From DASRDS01 sp035652495 (lineage in GTDB: Bacteria; Gemmatimonadota; Gemmatimonadetes; Gemmatimonadales; Gemmatimonadaceae): 13,596 nucleotides of DNA. The stretch covers positions 1 to 13,596 of the forward strand of contig DASRDS010000292.1 in NCBI GenBank assembly GCA_035652495.1, in the 5' to 3' direction. Position numbers and translations under genes: made by a program. Below, piece after piece: positions 7,455 to 13,596 of the stretch (position 1 is the first letter of the stretch; every line of letters begins with the position of its first letter). The notes beneath the pieces are model-generated. The model ran no database searches. It was not told the DNA's origin and was given only the letters and a program-made list of their open reading frames with translations.

Positions 7455-8294
7455 CTACCTGCGACGGCGCTTCGCGGCGACTGTGTCGATGGCTCTCGTC
7501 AGTTCATCGGCGGTCTGAAAGCGGTCCTTCGGCATGGGCAAGGTCGCACGCAACACGGCCGTTTCGAGATGCTCGGGCACGTCCTTCCGCTGTGCCCGGA
7601 TCGGTGCCGCCGGCCCGAAATACCGTGTGGTGCCGCCCTCCGCCCCGCGGTTGGGCGGCGCACCTGTCAGGGCCTCATACAGGACGCAGCCGAGGGAATA
7701 AATGTCGCTCCGGCCGTCGACCGGATCGCCATACGCTTGTTCGGGGCTCATGTATCCGGGCGTTCCCAAAATCACGCCCGTCGTCGTCAACCGCGACCCG
7801 CCCGCGCCATGGGCGATGCCAAAGTCGGCAAGCAACACCCGCTGGCCGCCATCCTGAATCAGCACATTCTGCGGCTTGATATCCCGGTGGATCACGCCGC
7901 GCGCATGCGCAAAGGCCAGTGCTGAGGAGAGCTGCTGGGCGATACGCACGACGGCATCGATCGACAGGTGCTTCTCCCGGTCGAGCCATGTGCGCAGCGA
8001 TCCGCCCGAGACGAACGGCATCACGAAATACAGACTGCCGTCGCCGTCCTGTCCGGAATCGAACAGCGGCAGAATATGGGGATGCTGCAGCTGCGCGAGC
8101 GTGACGATCTCGCGCGCAAACCGCGTGATCGCCACTGGATCGGCGCGCGGGGCTTCGAGGAACTTGATCGCGACCGGCCGGGTCTGACGTCCATCCCAGG
8201 CGTGATAGACGGTCGCCATGCCACCGCGCTGATCCTCGCCCAGCTCCTGCTCGATCACATACCGACCGGCGATAACCGCCCCGACAGTGCGCAC
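7455..8294 (-). CDS. Hanks-type Ser/Thr protein kinase, soluble, catalytic domain only
   Basis: All catalytic elements of a bacterial eukaryotic-like kinase are present in 279 residues: VAIK with Lys44, alpha-C Glu62, HRDIKPQN (136-143) with Asp138 and Asn143, DFG (157-159), and GTPGYMSPE (177-185) after a Thr-rich activation segment (TTT at 170-172). The glycine loop is unusual: after LGE there is a DQR insertion before GGMATVY, so the GxGxxG spacing is stretched. There is no membrane helix, PASTA or other sensor domain, and the protein ends in KRRRR. The GTG at 8294 is the only start close to the domain; an in-frame stop lies 9 nt upstream. It heads the six-gene minus-strand operon, with the pseudokinase-regulator 9 nt downstream, which is the natural candidate partner or substrate. 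Confidence 0.93.
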   Translation of the reverse strand: MRTVGAVIAGRYVIEQELGEDQRGGMATVYHAWDGRQTRPVAIKFLEAPRADPVAITRFAREIVTLAQLQHPHILPLFDSGQDGDGSLYFVMPFVSGGSLRTWLDREKHLSIDAVVRIAQQLSSALAFAHARGVIHRDIKPQNVLIQDGGQRVLLADFGIAHGAGGSRLTTTGVILGTPGYMSPEQAYGDPVDGRSDIYSLGCVLYEALTGAPPNRGAEGGTTRYFGPAAPIRAQRKDVPEHLETAVLRATLPMPKDRFQTADELTRAIDTVAAKRRRR

Positions 8295-8315
8295 GCCGAT
8301 AGTTTAACGGTGCCC
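8295..8315. promoter_or_regulatory. Possible shared divergent promoter core between kinase and lipoprotein genes
   Basis: Only 21 bp separate the two divergent start codons. The only AT-rich spot is at 8300-8307. On the plus strand it gives TAGTTT, ending 10 nt before the lipoprotein ATG. On the minus strand the same bases give TAAACT, ending 6 nt before the kinase GTG. Each could be a -10 box for a leaderless or near-leaderless transcript, with both -35 regions inside the opposite gene. The two promoters would then exclude each other. The match is short, so this is tentative. Confidence 0.35.
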
Positions 8316-8864
8316 ATGTTCAAGCGCTGGCTCCTGGTGGTTCTCACCGTTGGCGGCATCTGCACCGCCTGTGCATCGCATCGCCCGCACCCGATCACGA
8401 TCGCGGCGCCGGCCGACAGCGAACCTGCCCGCTACATGGCATCGAACGCGACGTATGTGTGCCAATCGACGCTGCTCTACGAGACCGCCGGACCAAAAGT
8501 CCAGAGCTGCGCGCGTCAGAGCAGTGATACGACCTGGTTAGTCGACCGCGACAATGACGGACGAGTGGTCGCGGCCGGCTGGGAGGCCATGGTGCCGCTC
8601 GAGCAGCTCACCGATGCCACCGAGGCGCTCGAGGACGCCCTGACGCGACGATACGGCCCACCGGACTCGTGCGTCTCCCGCACCGGCACGCTCAAGCGCT
8701 GGTTCTGGTGGCCGGCGGGGCGCTATACGGTGCAAGCGCGCCTCGTCGATCCCTCGCCCCTCTATAAGGTCAAGCGGGGCCGTCTCGAGGTTCAGGCGAT
8801 CCCCTCGGAGGCCATCGTCTGCCTCACGTGGGTGCATACGCCGACGCAGCTATTCGTACCGTAG
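8316..8864 (+). CDS. Small lipoprotein of unknown function
   Basis: I do not recognise this 182-residue protein. It begins with a lipoprotein-type signal: MFKRW, a hydrophobic core (LLVVLTVGGI), then CTAC, with Cys19 the likely lipidated residue; the Cys at -3 is a less usual lipobox residue. The mature part has four more cysteines (49, 65, 119, 169), which could form two disulfides in the periplasm. It also has a DRDNDG loop (77-82) matching the DxDxDG calcium-loop pattern and a Trp-rich patch RWFWWP (128-133). The segments VDRDNDGRVVAAGWE and RRYGPPDSC recall small BamE/SmpA-like folds, but this is only an impression. ATG 8316 was chosen because it starts the signal peptide; the frame is open upstream through the antisense of the kinase. 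It is the only plus-strand gene after dnaJ and its TAG overlaps the converging permease gene. Confidence 0.75.
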   Translation: MFKRWLLVVLTVGGICTACASHRPHPITIAAPADSEPARYMASNATYVCQSTLLYETAGPKVQSCARQSSDTTWLVDRDNDGRVVAAGWEAMVPLEQLTDATEALEDALTRRYGPPDSCVSRTGTLKRWFWWPAGRYTVQARLVDPSPLYKVKRGRLEVQAIPSEAIVCLTWVHTPTQLFVP

Positions 8865-10109
8865 GGCCGTCACGGGATCGAGCTTCGACGCTCGCATAGC
8901 CGGGAACACGCCGAAGAGGATGCCAGTGATGATACTCGCGCCGACGGCCAGGATGACGGCGGTGGGCGGCACGGCCGCGGGCACGGCGGGGAACAAGGTC
9001 CGAATCAGGAACGCGACGAGCCAGCCGGCGAAGAACCCGATCCCGACGCCGATGCCGGTCAGCGTCACCGCCTCGATCAGGAACTGCCAGAGAATGGTGA
9101 TGCGCGTGGCGCCCAGCGCTTTGCGCACGCCGATCTCTCGCGTGCGCTCGGTCACGCTGATCGTCATGATCGCGATCACGCCCACGCCGCCCACCAAGAG
9201 CCCGACCGCGGACAGCGCGATCGTCACGGCGAAGATGACGCCGAAGAAGTTGTTGTACACCTGAAAGAGCCGGTCCTGCGTGATGATCTCGAAGTTGTTC
9301 TTCACGCTCGGCCGCAACCCACGGGCGCCTCGGAGATACGCGACGATATCATCGATGGCTTGATCCCGGGACACCGTAGGGACGGGTTTGATCGACACCC
9401 ACATATCGCGGATGTTGACCTTGTAGTGCCGGATCATCGTTTCGATGGGGATGATCCCGATGGCATGCTCGCCACCGGCGAAAAAGCTCGGGTGATAGTG
9501 ATAGTACCCGATGACTTCGTATGGATTGTTGTCGATGGTGATCGTCTTGCCGACGGGATCGATCGTGCTGTCGCCGAAGAGATTCTTGACCGCGATCTCG
9601 TTCAACAGGACCACCCGCGCCGCGCTCGCATTCTCCTGAATGGTGAACGAGCGCCCGGGATTGATGTCGCCGCCGGTCATCTGCTCCCACAGCGGCGTAT
9701 AGGCGGTGAGCTGCGCACTCGGGAGCGCCCGGTCGCCGTACTTGAACAGGCCGTTGAAATCGATCTCGCCCGCCACACCCTGAACCGAAGGGAGGCGTCC
9801 CATGGCGGCCATCTCGGCGAACGACGTGCCGGGATTGTGAATCCAGGGACACATCTCGTCGGTCCCGTCGCAGGCATTGAAGCCCACCGGCCATCGCGTG
9901 ACGAAGAACGTCGTCGCCCCGGCGGATTCGATATCCTTGGCGACCGACTGATTGATGCCATAGATGGCGGCCGAAATCGTCGTGATCGAGAGGACACCCA
10001 CGGCGATCCCCAAGATCGTCAGCGCCGCACGCACTTTGTTCGAGCGGATCGCGTCGAAGGCGATCGCGACGCCCTCAAACAGCGCGGAGACGCGTGCCGA
10101 AACCGCCAC
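8850..10109 (-). CDS. MacB-type ABC transporter permease (second of two)
   Basis: This inner-membrane permease has the MacB/FtsX topology: one N-terminal helix (about residues 30-52), a large periplasmic domain, and three C-terminal helices. It carries the conserved cytoplasmic motif ERTREIGVRKALGATR and the ending FPAMRASKLDPVTALRYE. The periplasmic part holds two close cysteines (in ACDGTDEMCP) that could pair. Counting is from the GTG at 10115, but the GTG at 10109 is the better start, because AGGAG (10119-10115) sits 5 nt before it; starting at 10115 would put the ribosome site over the start codon. It is the last gene of the export operon, and its TAG overlaps the last 15 nt of the lipoprotein gene. 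It probably forms a homo- or heterodimer with the upstream ATPase and permease. The substrate is unknown; drugs, lipopeptides or siderophores are typical for the family. Confidence 0.93.
   Translation of the reverse strand: MAVSARVSALFEGVAIAFDAIRSNKVRAALTILGIAVGVLSITTISAAIYGINQSVAKDIESAGATTFFVTRWPVGFNACDGTDEMCPWIHNPGTSFAEMAAMGRLPSVQGVAGEIDFNGLFKYGDRALPSAQLTAYTPLWEQMTGGDINPGRSFTIQENASAARVVLLNEIAVKNLFGDSTIDPVGKTITIDNNPYEVIGYYHYHPSFFAGGEHAIGIIPIETMIRHYKVNIRDMWVSIKPVPTVSRDQAIDDIVAYLRGARGLRPSVKNNFEIITQDRLFQVYNNFFGVIFAVTIALSAVGLLVGGVGVIAIMTISVTERTREIGVRKALGATRITILWQFLIEAVTLTGIGVGIGFFAGWLVAFLIRTLFPAVPAAVPPTAVILAVGASIITGILFGVFPAMRASKLDPVTALRYE
9121..9143 (+). repeat. Direct repeat, copy 1, within permease motif
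   Basis: These 23 bases recur exactly at 10380-10402 in the paralogous permease gene. On the minus strand they encode the TREIGVRK part of the conserved cytoplasmic loop. Identity extends through the wobble positions but ends at both flanks, so shared ancestry and codon preference, or local gene conversion, are the likely causes. Confidence 0.6.
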
Positions 10110-10111
10110 GA

Positions 10112-11356
10112 TCACTCCTGCCGCAGCGCGACGATCGGATCCAGTCGCGCCGCGCGCATGGCGGGGTACACGCCGGCGACGATGCCGACGCCAGCACCGA
10201 GGACGACGGCAAGCGCGATCGACCAGGGCACGATGCTCACGGGGAGCGGCGACACCTTGGTGACAATCATGGCGAGTACCGCGCCCATGATGATGCCGAC
10301 TCCCGCGCCAGCCAGACTCAGCGTCGATGACTCGAACAGGAATTGCGCGAGGATGTCGCGCCGCTTCGCGCCGAGCGACTTGCGCACGCCGATCTCTCGC
10401 GTCCGCTCGGCGACCGCGACCAACATGATGTTCATGATCACGATGCCGCCGACCACGAGGCCGATCGTCGGGAGCAAGAGCGCCGCGAAGCGCAGAATGA
10501 CCTTGATCTTCTGCCAGAACACCAACGACGACTCGGGCGTGGCCAGCGAGAAATTATCGGGCTGTCCGGGGTGCAGCTTGTGCCGGACCCGCATGACCTG
10601 ACGCACGCTCTCCATGGCGTCCATGAGGATCGTCTGATTCGTGGCTTGCACGACGATCCCGTCGATCACACCAGGTGCGCGATTGAGCAGCCGGTGCACG
10701 GGCGACCGGTAGGGGGCGACGACGAACTTGTCGAGCGAGAATCCGAACGTGCTCCCCTGGGGCTCAGCGACACCGACGACGGTGTAGGGGATACCACCCA
10801 TCTTGATCCAGTGCCCCAGCGGACTGACGGTGGGGAAGAAATGTTTCTTCACATCCTGGCCGATCACCACGACCAGCGCACCGGTCTCGGTCTCCTGGGA
10901 GGTGAACACCCGCCCCTCGGTAACGCCCAGGCGCTTGATCCCGAAATAATCACCGGTGACCGCGTTGATCTGCGCGCTCTTCGGGCGGGCAAATGGCGAC
11001 TGGATCTGCAGATTGTCCTCGCTCTGCATGTACCAGCTCGTGCCCGGCGGCAACACATCGACGACGGGGTGCAGATCGTCTTCCTTGATCCGCGGCCGGT
11101 GATTCCACTCGATCCACTGCGCCTGCGTGACATCGCCGGCCGCGAAGTACGGCCGATGACGAAGCTCGAACGAGTTGACGGCGACGAGCTTGCCGATAAA
11201 ATCGTGCTCCATGTAGCGGTTCATCCCTTCGACGACGGAGATGATCGCGATCAGGAACATGACGCCGATCGTCACGCCAATCAGCGTGAAGAAGCTCTTG
11301 AGCTTCTGGACCCTGATCTGAAGAAAGGCGAGCCGAATGGCGTCGAGAAACTTCAT
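10112..11356 (-). CDS. MacB-type ABC transporter permease (first of two)
   Basis: This 414-residue permease has the same plan as its downstream neighbour. An N-terminal helix covers about residues 21-44, a periplasmic domain about 45-295, and three C-terminal helices follow, with ERTREIGVRKSLGAKRRDIL between them and FPAMRA-like YPAMRAARLDPIVALRQE at the end. The ATG at 11356 follows the ATPase stop by 16 nt, and the stop overlaps the next gene. It resembles the other permease mainly in the membrane and cytoplasmic-loop region, while the periplasmic domains differ, so the two may contact different parts of the adaptor or cargo. The family uses ATP-driven conformational change to push substrate from the periplasm into a TolC channel. 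There is no ATPase domain on this chain, unlike E. coli MacB. Confidence 0.94.
   Translation of the reverse strand: MKFLDAIRLAFLQIRVQKLKSFFTLIGVTIGVMFLIAIISVVEGMNRYMEHDFIGKLVAVNSFELRHRPYFAAGDVTQAQWIEWNHRPRIKEDDLHPVVDVLPPGTSWYMQSEDNLQIQSPFARPKSAQINAVTGDYFGIKRLGVTEGRVFTSQETETGALVVVIGQDVKKHFFPTVSPLGHWIKMGGIPYTVVGVAEPQGSTFGFSLDKFVVAPYRSPVHRLLNRAPGVIDGIVVQATNQTILMDAMESVRQVMRVRHKLHPGQPDNFSLATPESSLVFWQKIKVILRFAALLLPTIGLVVGGIVIMNIMLVAVAERTREIGVRKSLGAKRRDILAQFLFESSTLSLAGAGVGIIMGAVLAMIVTKVSPLPVSIVPWSIALAVVLGAGVGIVAGVYPAMRAARLDPIVALRQE
10115..10119 (-). promoter_or_regulatory. Shine-Dalgarno AGGAG deciding the start of the second permease
   Basis: AGGAG on the minus strand overlaps the last codons of the upstream permease (CAG GAG TGA) and lies 5 nt before GTG 10109. 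It is the clearest ribosome-binding site in the window. It implies translational coupling: ribosomes ending the first permease are placed to start the second. Confidence 0.65.
10380..10402 (+). repeat. Direct repeat, copy 2, within permease motif
   Basis: This is the second exact 23-base copy of 9121-9143, 1,259 bp away in the same orientation, in the codons for the ERTREIGVRK loop of the first permease. Confidence 0.6.
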
Positions 11357-11372
11357 TGCTGGTCGAGACGCG

Positions 11373-12131
11373 TTACTTCTGACGGTCGTCGGTCGCGATC
11401 AGTCCGTCGCGCAAAACAATGATCCGACCGGCATGCGCCGCAATGTCCGGCTCGTGCGTGACCATGATCACCGTCTGGCCATGGTTCGCGAGCTCCTTGA
11501 ACACGCGCATGATTTCCTCGGACGTGGCCGAGTCCAAGTTACCGGTCGGCTCGTCCGCGAGCAAAATCGAGGGATTGTTCACGAGCGCCCGGGCGATCGC
11601 CACACGCTGGCGCTGACCGCCGGAGAGCTCGTTCGGCTTATGCATGATCCGTTCGCCGAGCTGAACTTTCTCCAACGCCTCAGTCGCTCTTTTTTTTCGT
11701 TCCGCTGATGGTACGCCGGCATACACAAGAGGAAGCTCGACGTTGTGCAGTGCCGTGGCGCGAGGGAGCAGGTTGAACGTCTGAAACACGAAGCCGATCT
11801 CGCGATTGCGCACGCGAGCGAGCTCGTCATCCGTCATCTCGGACACGAGCGTTCCATTCAGCCAATACTCGCCGTCACTCGGCGTGTCCAGACACCCGAT
11901 GAGGTTCATTAGCGTGGACTTGCCCGACCCCGACGGCCCCATGATCGCGACGTATTCGTTCCGATGGATGCCCAGGTCGACCCCACGGAGCGCGCGCACG
12001 ACTTCGCCGCCCATGTCGTAATCGCGCTTGAGGCCGCGCGTGACGATGACCCAGTCCTTTGGCGGCTCTTGACCCTCCTGCGCGATCACCGCCCGCCGTT
12101 CGGCGGTGATCGTCATTGAGGTCATCGTCAC
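11373..12131 (-). CDS. MacB/LolD-type ABC transporter ATP-binding protein
   Basis: This cytoplasmic ATPase powers the two permeases that follow. In 252 residues it shows Walker A GPSGSGKST (65-73), Q-loop Gln117 in FVFQTFNLLPR, the signature LSGGQRQRVAIARAL (169-183), Walker B ILLADE (189-194) with the family-typical PTGNLDS after it, and the H-loop His226 in MVTHEPD. These are the hallmarks of the MacB/LolD/FtsE group. The GTG at 12131 overlaps the adaptor stop as GTGA and has a weak AGG 7 nt upstream; ATG codons at 12125 and 12116 are alternatives and would only shorten a non-conserved tail. A run of eight adenines in the coding strand lies between the Q-loop and the signature. Confidence 0.96.
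   Translation of the reverse strand: MTMTSMTITAERRAVIAQEGQEPPKDWVIVTRGLKRDYDMGGEVVRALRGVDLGIHRNEYVAIMGPSGSGKSTLMNLIGCLDTPSDGEYWLNGTLVSEMTDDELARVRNREIGFVFQTFNLLPRATALHNVELPLVYAGVPSAERKKRATEALEKVQLGERIMHKPNELSGGQRQRVAIARALVNNPSILLADEPTGNLDSATSEEIMRVFKELANHGQTVIMVTHEPDIAAHAGRIIVLRDGLIATDDRQK
11690..11697 (-). other. Eight-adenine run inside the ABC ATPase gene
   Basis: The coding strand reads CGA AAA AAA AGA here, for Arg-Lys-Lys-Arg (145-148), in a gene that otherwise uses GC-rich codons. A -1 slip meets TGA after about three codons; a +1 slip runs about 35 codons. Either product would lack the signature motif and Walker B. Confidence 0.8.
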
Positions 12132-13444
12132 GACTTGGCCTGCGCGGTCTGCGTGACGGGCTTCTGGCCCTGTTTGTTCTTATCCGGTTTGGCCTCGCGC
12201 ACCAAGGACCCGTCCTTGAGCTCGCGAATCGCTTGGTACGTGCCGCCAACGATGCGGTCGCCGTCCTGCAGGCCGCTCATGACTTCGAAGTACTTGTCGC
12301 CCGCGATTCCGACCTTCACGGGCCGGAACGTCACTTTGTTGTCCTTGCCGACCACGAACACGCCCTCGACATCGCGCTTGCCGACCTGCTTCGTCGGCGC
12401 GGCGCGGCCGATCGTCACGGCGGAGTCGTTCGACGGCAGCGTCTCATTCTCGCGCACGGTGAGCGCGATAATGGGGATCGACAGCACATGGGTGCGCGTA
12501 TCCGTGACGACCTTCGCCGTGGCCGAGAAGTCGGGGCGCGTGTCGGACGGGGGATTGAGGAGCTTGATCGTCACCTCGTAGTCCACCGCCTGATCCGTCG
12601 AGGTCGTGTTCGTCGACGACGAATTCGTGGCCTTCACCGAGCTGTTGGCGATCTTCGTCACCCGGCCGCTGAAGGTCGTATCCGGGAACGCGTCGAGCTG
12701 CACCTGAGCCGAGTCGCCGACCTGAATGTGTGACACATCGGTCTCGTCGACCTTCACTCGCGTTTCGAGATAGCTCATGTCGGCGACGGTGAGCAGCGTC
12801 GCGGCATCCTTGTTGAGCGTACCCTGGATCGCCGTTTCGCCCTGCTCGACATCGAGCCGCGTGACCTTGCCGCTCATCGGCGCGAGGACGGTGGTCTTGT
12901 CCAACGCGCTCTGTGAGTTCTGAAGGCTCGCCTGGGCCTGCTCGACCTGGAAGTCGCTCGCTTCCTTTGTCGCCCTGGCCACCTCGAGCGCGGTCTTGAG
13001 CTGCTCGAGCTGCTCGACCGAGATCAGCGCGGGATTCGACTTCTGAATCGCCGACGACCGGTCGTAGTTGTGCTGGGCCTGCGTCAGATTGGCATCCGAC
13101 TGTACAGCCGCGGCCTTGGCACCGGCGAGCGCGGCCTTGTCGTGCTCGACCTGCGCCTGGTAGATGGCCGGGTCGATCTGCAGCAACAACTGCCCCTTCT
13201 TCACCATATCGCCCTCTTTGACGGGCAGATTGATGATGCGGCCGGAGATATCCGTGCTGACGTCGACCTTCGTGTGCGGCACGACCTGTCCGCTGGCGGT
13301 CACCGACGCGACGAGGTCACGGTAGGCGACGGGTTCGATGCGGACCTCCGTCGATTTCGCGCCGCGCGTCGCGGCGATGGTGCCGCCCGCGATCAGGCCG
13401 ACGACGATGATGGTACCAATGGTCCACTTGGCAGGAGTGCTCAT
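12128..13444 (-). CDS. MacA/HlyD-like periplasmic adaptor (membrane fusion protein)
   Basis: The adaptor links the inner-membrane ABC transporter to the outer-membrane channel. The 438-residue protein has an N-terminal membrane anchor (about residues 7-27) and a first lipoyl half (about 58-92, with VKEGDMVKKGQLLLQID). A long alpha-helical hairpin covers about 93-185 and is Ala/Gln-rich as in coiled coils. The second lipoyl half follows (LAPMSGKVTRLDVEQGE, 188-203), then beta-barrel and membrane-proximal domains to about 415. A Ser/Thr/Asn-rich insertion lies at about 268-284, and the last 20 residues are a Lys/Gln-rich tail. There is no lipobox, so it is held by its helix. The ATG is 5 nt after the TolC-like stop and the TGA overlaps the ATPase start. 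The order adaptor-ATPase-permease is standard for MacAB-like exporters. Confidence 0.95.
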   Translation of the reverse strand: MSTPAKWTIGTIIVVGLIAGGTIAATRGAKSTEVRIEPVAYRDLVASVTASGQVVPHTKVDVSTDISGRIINLPVKEGDMVKKGQLLLQIDPAIYQAQVEHDKAALAGAKAAAVQSDANLTQAQHNYDRSSAIQKSNPALISVEQLEQLKTALEVARATKEASDFQVEQAQASLQNSQSALDKTTVLAPMSGKVTRLDVEQGETAIQGTLNKDAATLLTVADMSYLETRVKVDETDVSHIQVGDSAQVQLDAFPDTTFSGRVTKIANSSVKATNSSSTNTTSTDQAVDYEVTIKLLNPPSDTRPDFSATAKVVTDTRTHVLSIPIIALTVRENETLPSNDSAVTIGRAAPTKQVGKRDVEGVFVVGKDNKVTFRPVKVGIAGDKYFEVMSGLQDGDRIVGGTYQAIRELKDGSLVREAKPDKNKQGQKPVTQTAQAKS

Positions 13445-13449
13445 AGAGA

Positions 13450-13596
13450 TCAGCGTAGGGGGCGGCCCACCGCGGCTTCTAACGCGGCGAACGCGGTTTG
13501 ATAAGAATAAACAGCATTGATGCGATCGGTTTCGGCACGCTCGAACGACGCCACGGCATCCGTTACATCCAGTGACGAGGCCGCTCCCACTTGGTA
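13450..13596 (-). CDS. TolC-family outer-membrane efflux protein, C-terminal fragment (5' part outside window)
   Basis: Only the last 48 codons are inside the window, so no start is visible. The minus-strand frame from 13596 to the TGA at 13452-13450 reads YQVGAASSLDVTDAVASFER, then a helix containing AVYSYQTAFAALE, and ends AVGRPLR. This matches the C-terminal helix typical of TolC-like channels (pattern Y..G..S.LDV.DA, then Y....A...LE.A.G.PL). Such proteins form the trimeric outer-membrane duct used by adaptor-linked exporters. It ends 5 nt before the adaptor ATG, so it is the preceding gene of the same operon. The call rests on a short fragment, but the pattern and the position agree. Confidence 0.85.
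   Translation of the reverse strand, partial: YQVGAASSLDVTDAVASFERAETDRINAVYSYQTAFAALEAAVGRPLR

Noticed and set aside
7968..8315. N-terminal extension of the lipoprotein frame upstream of 8316
   Set aside because: The extension is antisense to the kinase catalytic domain, and a signal peptide begins at ATG 8316.
9360..11422. Two long plus-strand open frames (413 and 359 codons) opposite the permeases
   Set aside because: Their products are His/Arg/Asp-rich without recognisable motifs, and they span gene borders of the well-supported minus-strand permeases.
13338..13520. Small plus-strand open frame at the right end
   Set aside because: It lies opposite the adaptor N-terminus and the TolC-like C-terminus, both supported by motifs.
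1..13596. CRISPR arrays, tRNA genes, insertion sequences, phage genes or defence systems
   Set aside because: I looked for repeated spacer patterns, transposase or integrase motifs and RNA gene cores and saw none; the content is housekeeping, signalling and export.

Overview
The window is a dense, GC-rich stretch of bacterial chromosome with almost no intergenic space. The MacA/MacB/TolC-type exporter shows a diderm (two-membrane) cell. A bacillithiol-type deacetylase, a soluble Hanks-type kinase next to a BTAD-regulator/kinase fusion, weak Shine-Dalgarno signals and high GC together fit Gemmatimonadota or a neighbouring phylum. That assignment is inference from gene content, not from a search.

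Layout: (1) Bases 1-1627, plus strand: the 3' part of grpE and a complete dnaJ, the nucleotide-exchange and J-domain co-chaperones of DnaK. (2) Bases 1566-8294, minus strand, read right to left: an intact Ser/Thr protein kinase, a SARP/BTAD-type regulator fused to a kinase domain that has lost its catalytic residues, a BshB1-like deacetylase, a cysteine desulfurase, the tRNA 2-thiouridylase MnmA and a GT-C type membrane glycosyltransferase. Gaps are -4 to about 34 nt, so this looks like one operon, with a possible internal promoter before the desulfurase. (3) Bases 8316-8864, plus strand: a small lipoprotein of unknown function, divergent from the kinase with only 21 bp between start codons. 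(4) Bases 8850-13596, minus strand: a tripartite export operon in the order TolC-like channel (only its C-terminus is in the window), MacA-like adaptor, MacB/LolD-like ATPase, and two MacB-type permeases.

How the genes work together: the desulfurase and MnmA form the sulfur relay that makes 2-thiouridine in tRNA. BshB1 belongs to bacillithiol synthesis, so the middle operon has a sulfur/thiol theme. The kinase plus pseudokinase-regulator at its head is the most distinctive part: a possible phospho-signalling switch placed in front of thiol genes. The export operon is a conventional MacAB-TolC-like module with the ATPase and permeases on separate polypeptides and two different permeases.

No tRNA, rRNA, CRISPR array, insertion sequence or clear factor-independent terminator was seen. 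No gap without a gene exceeds about 60 bp.
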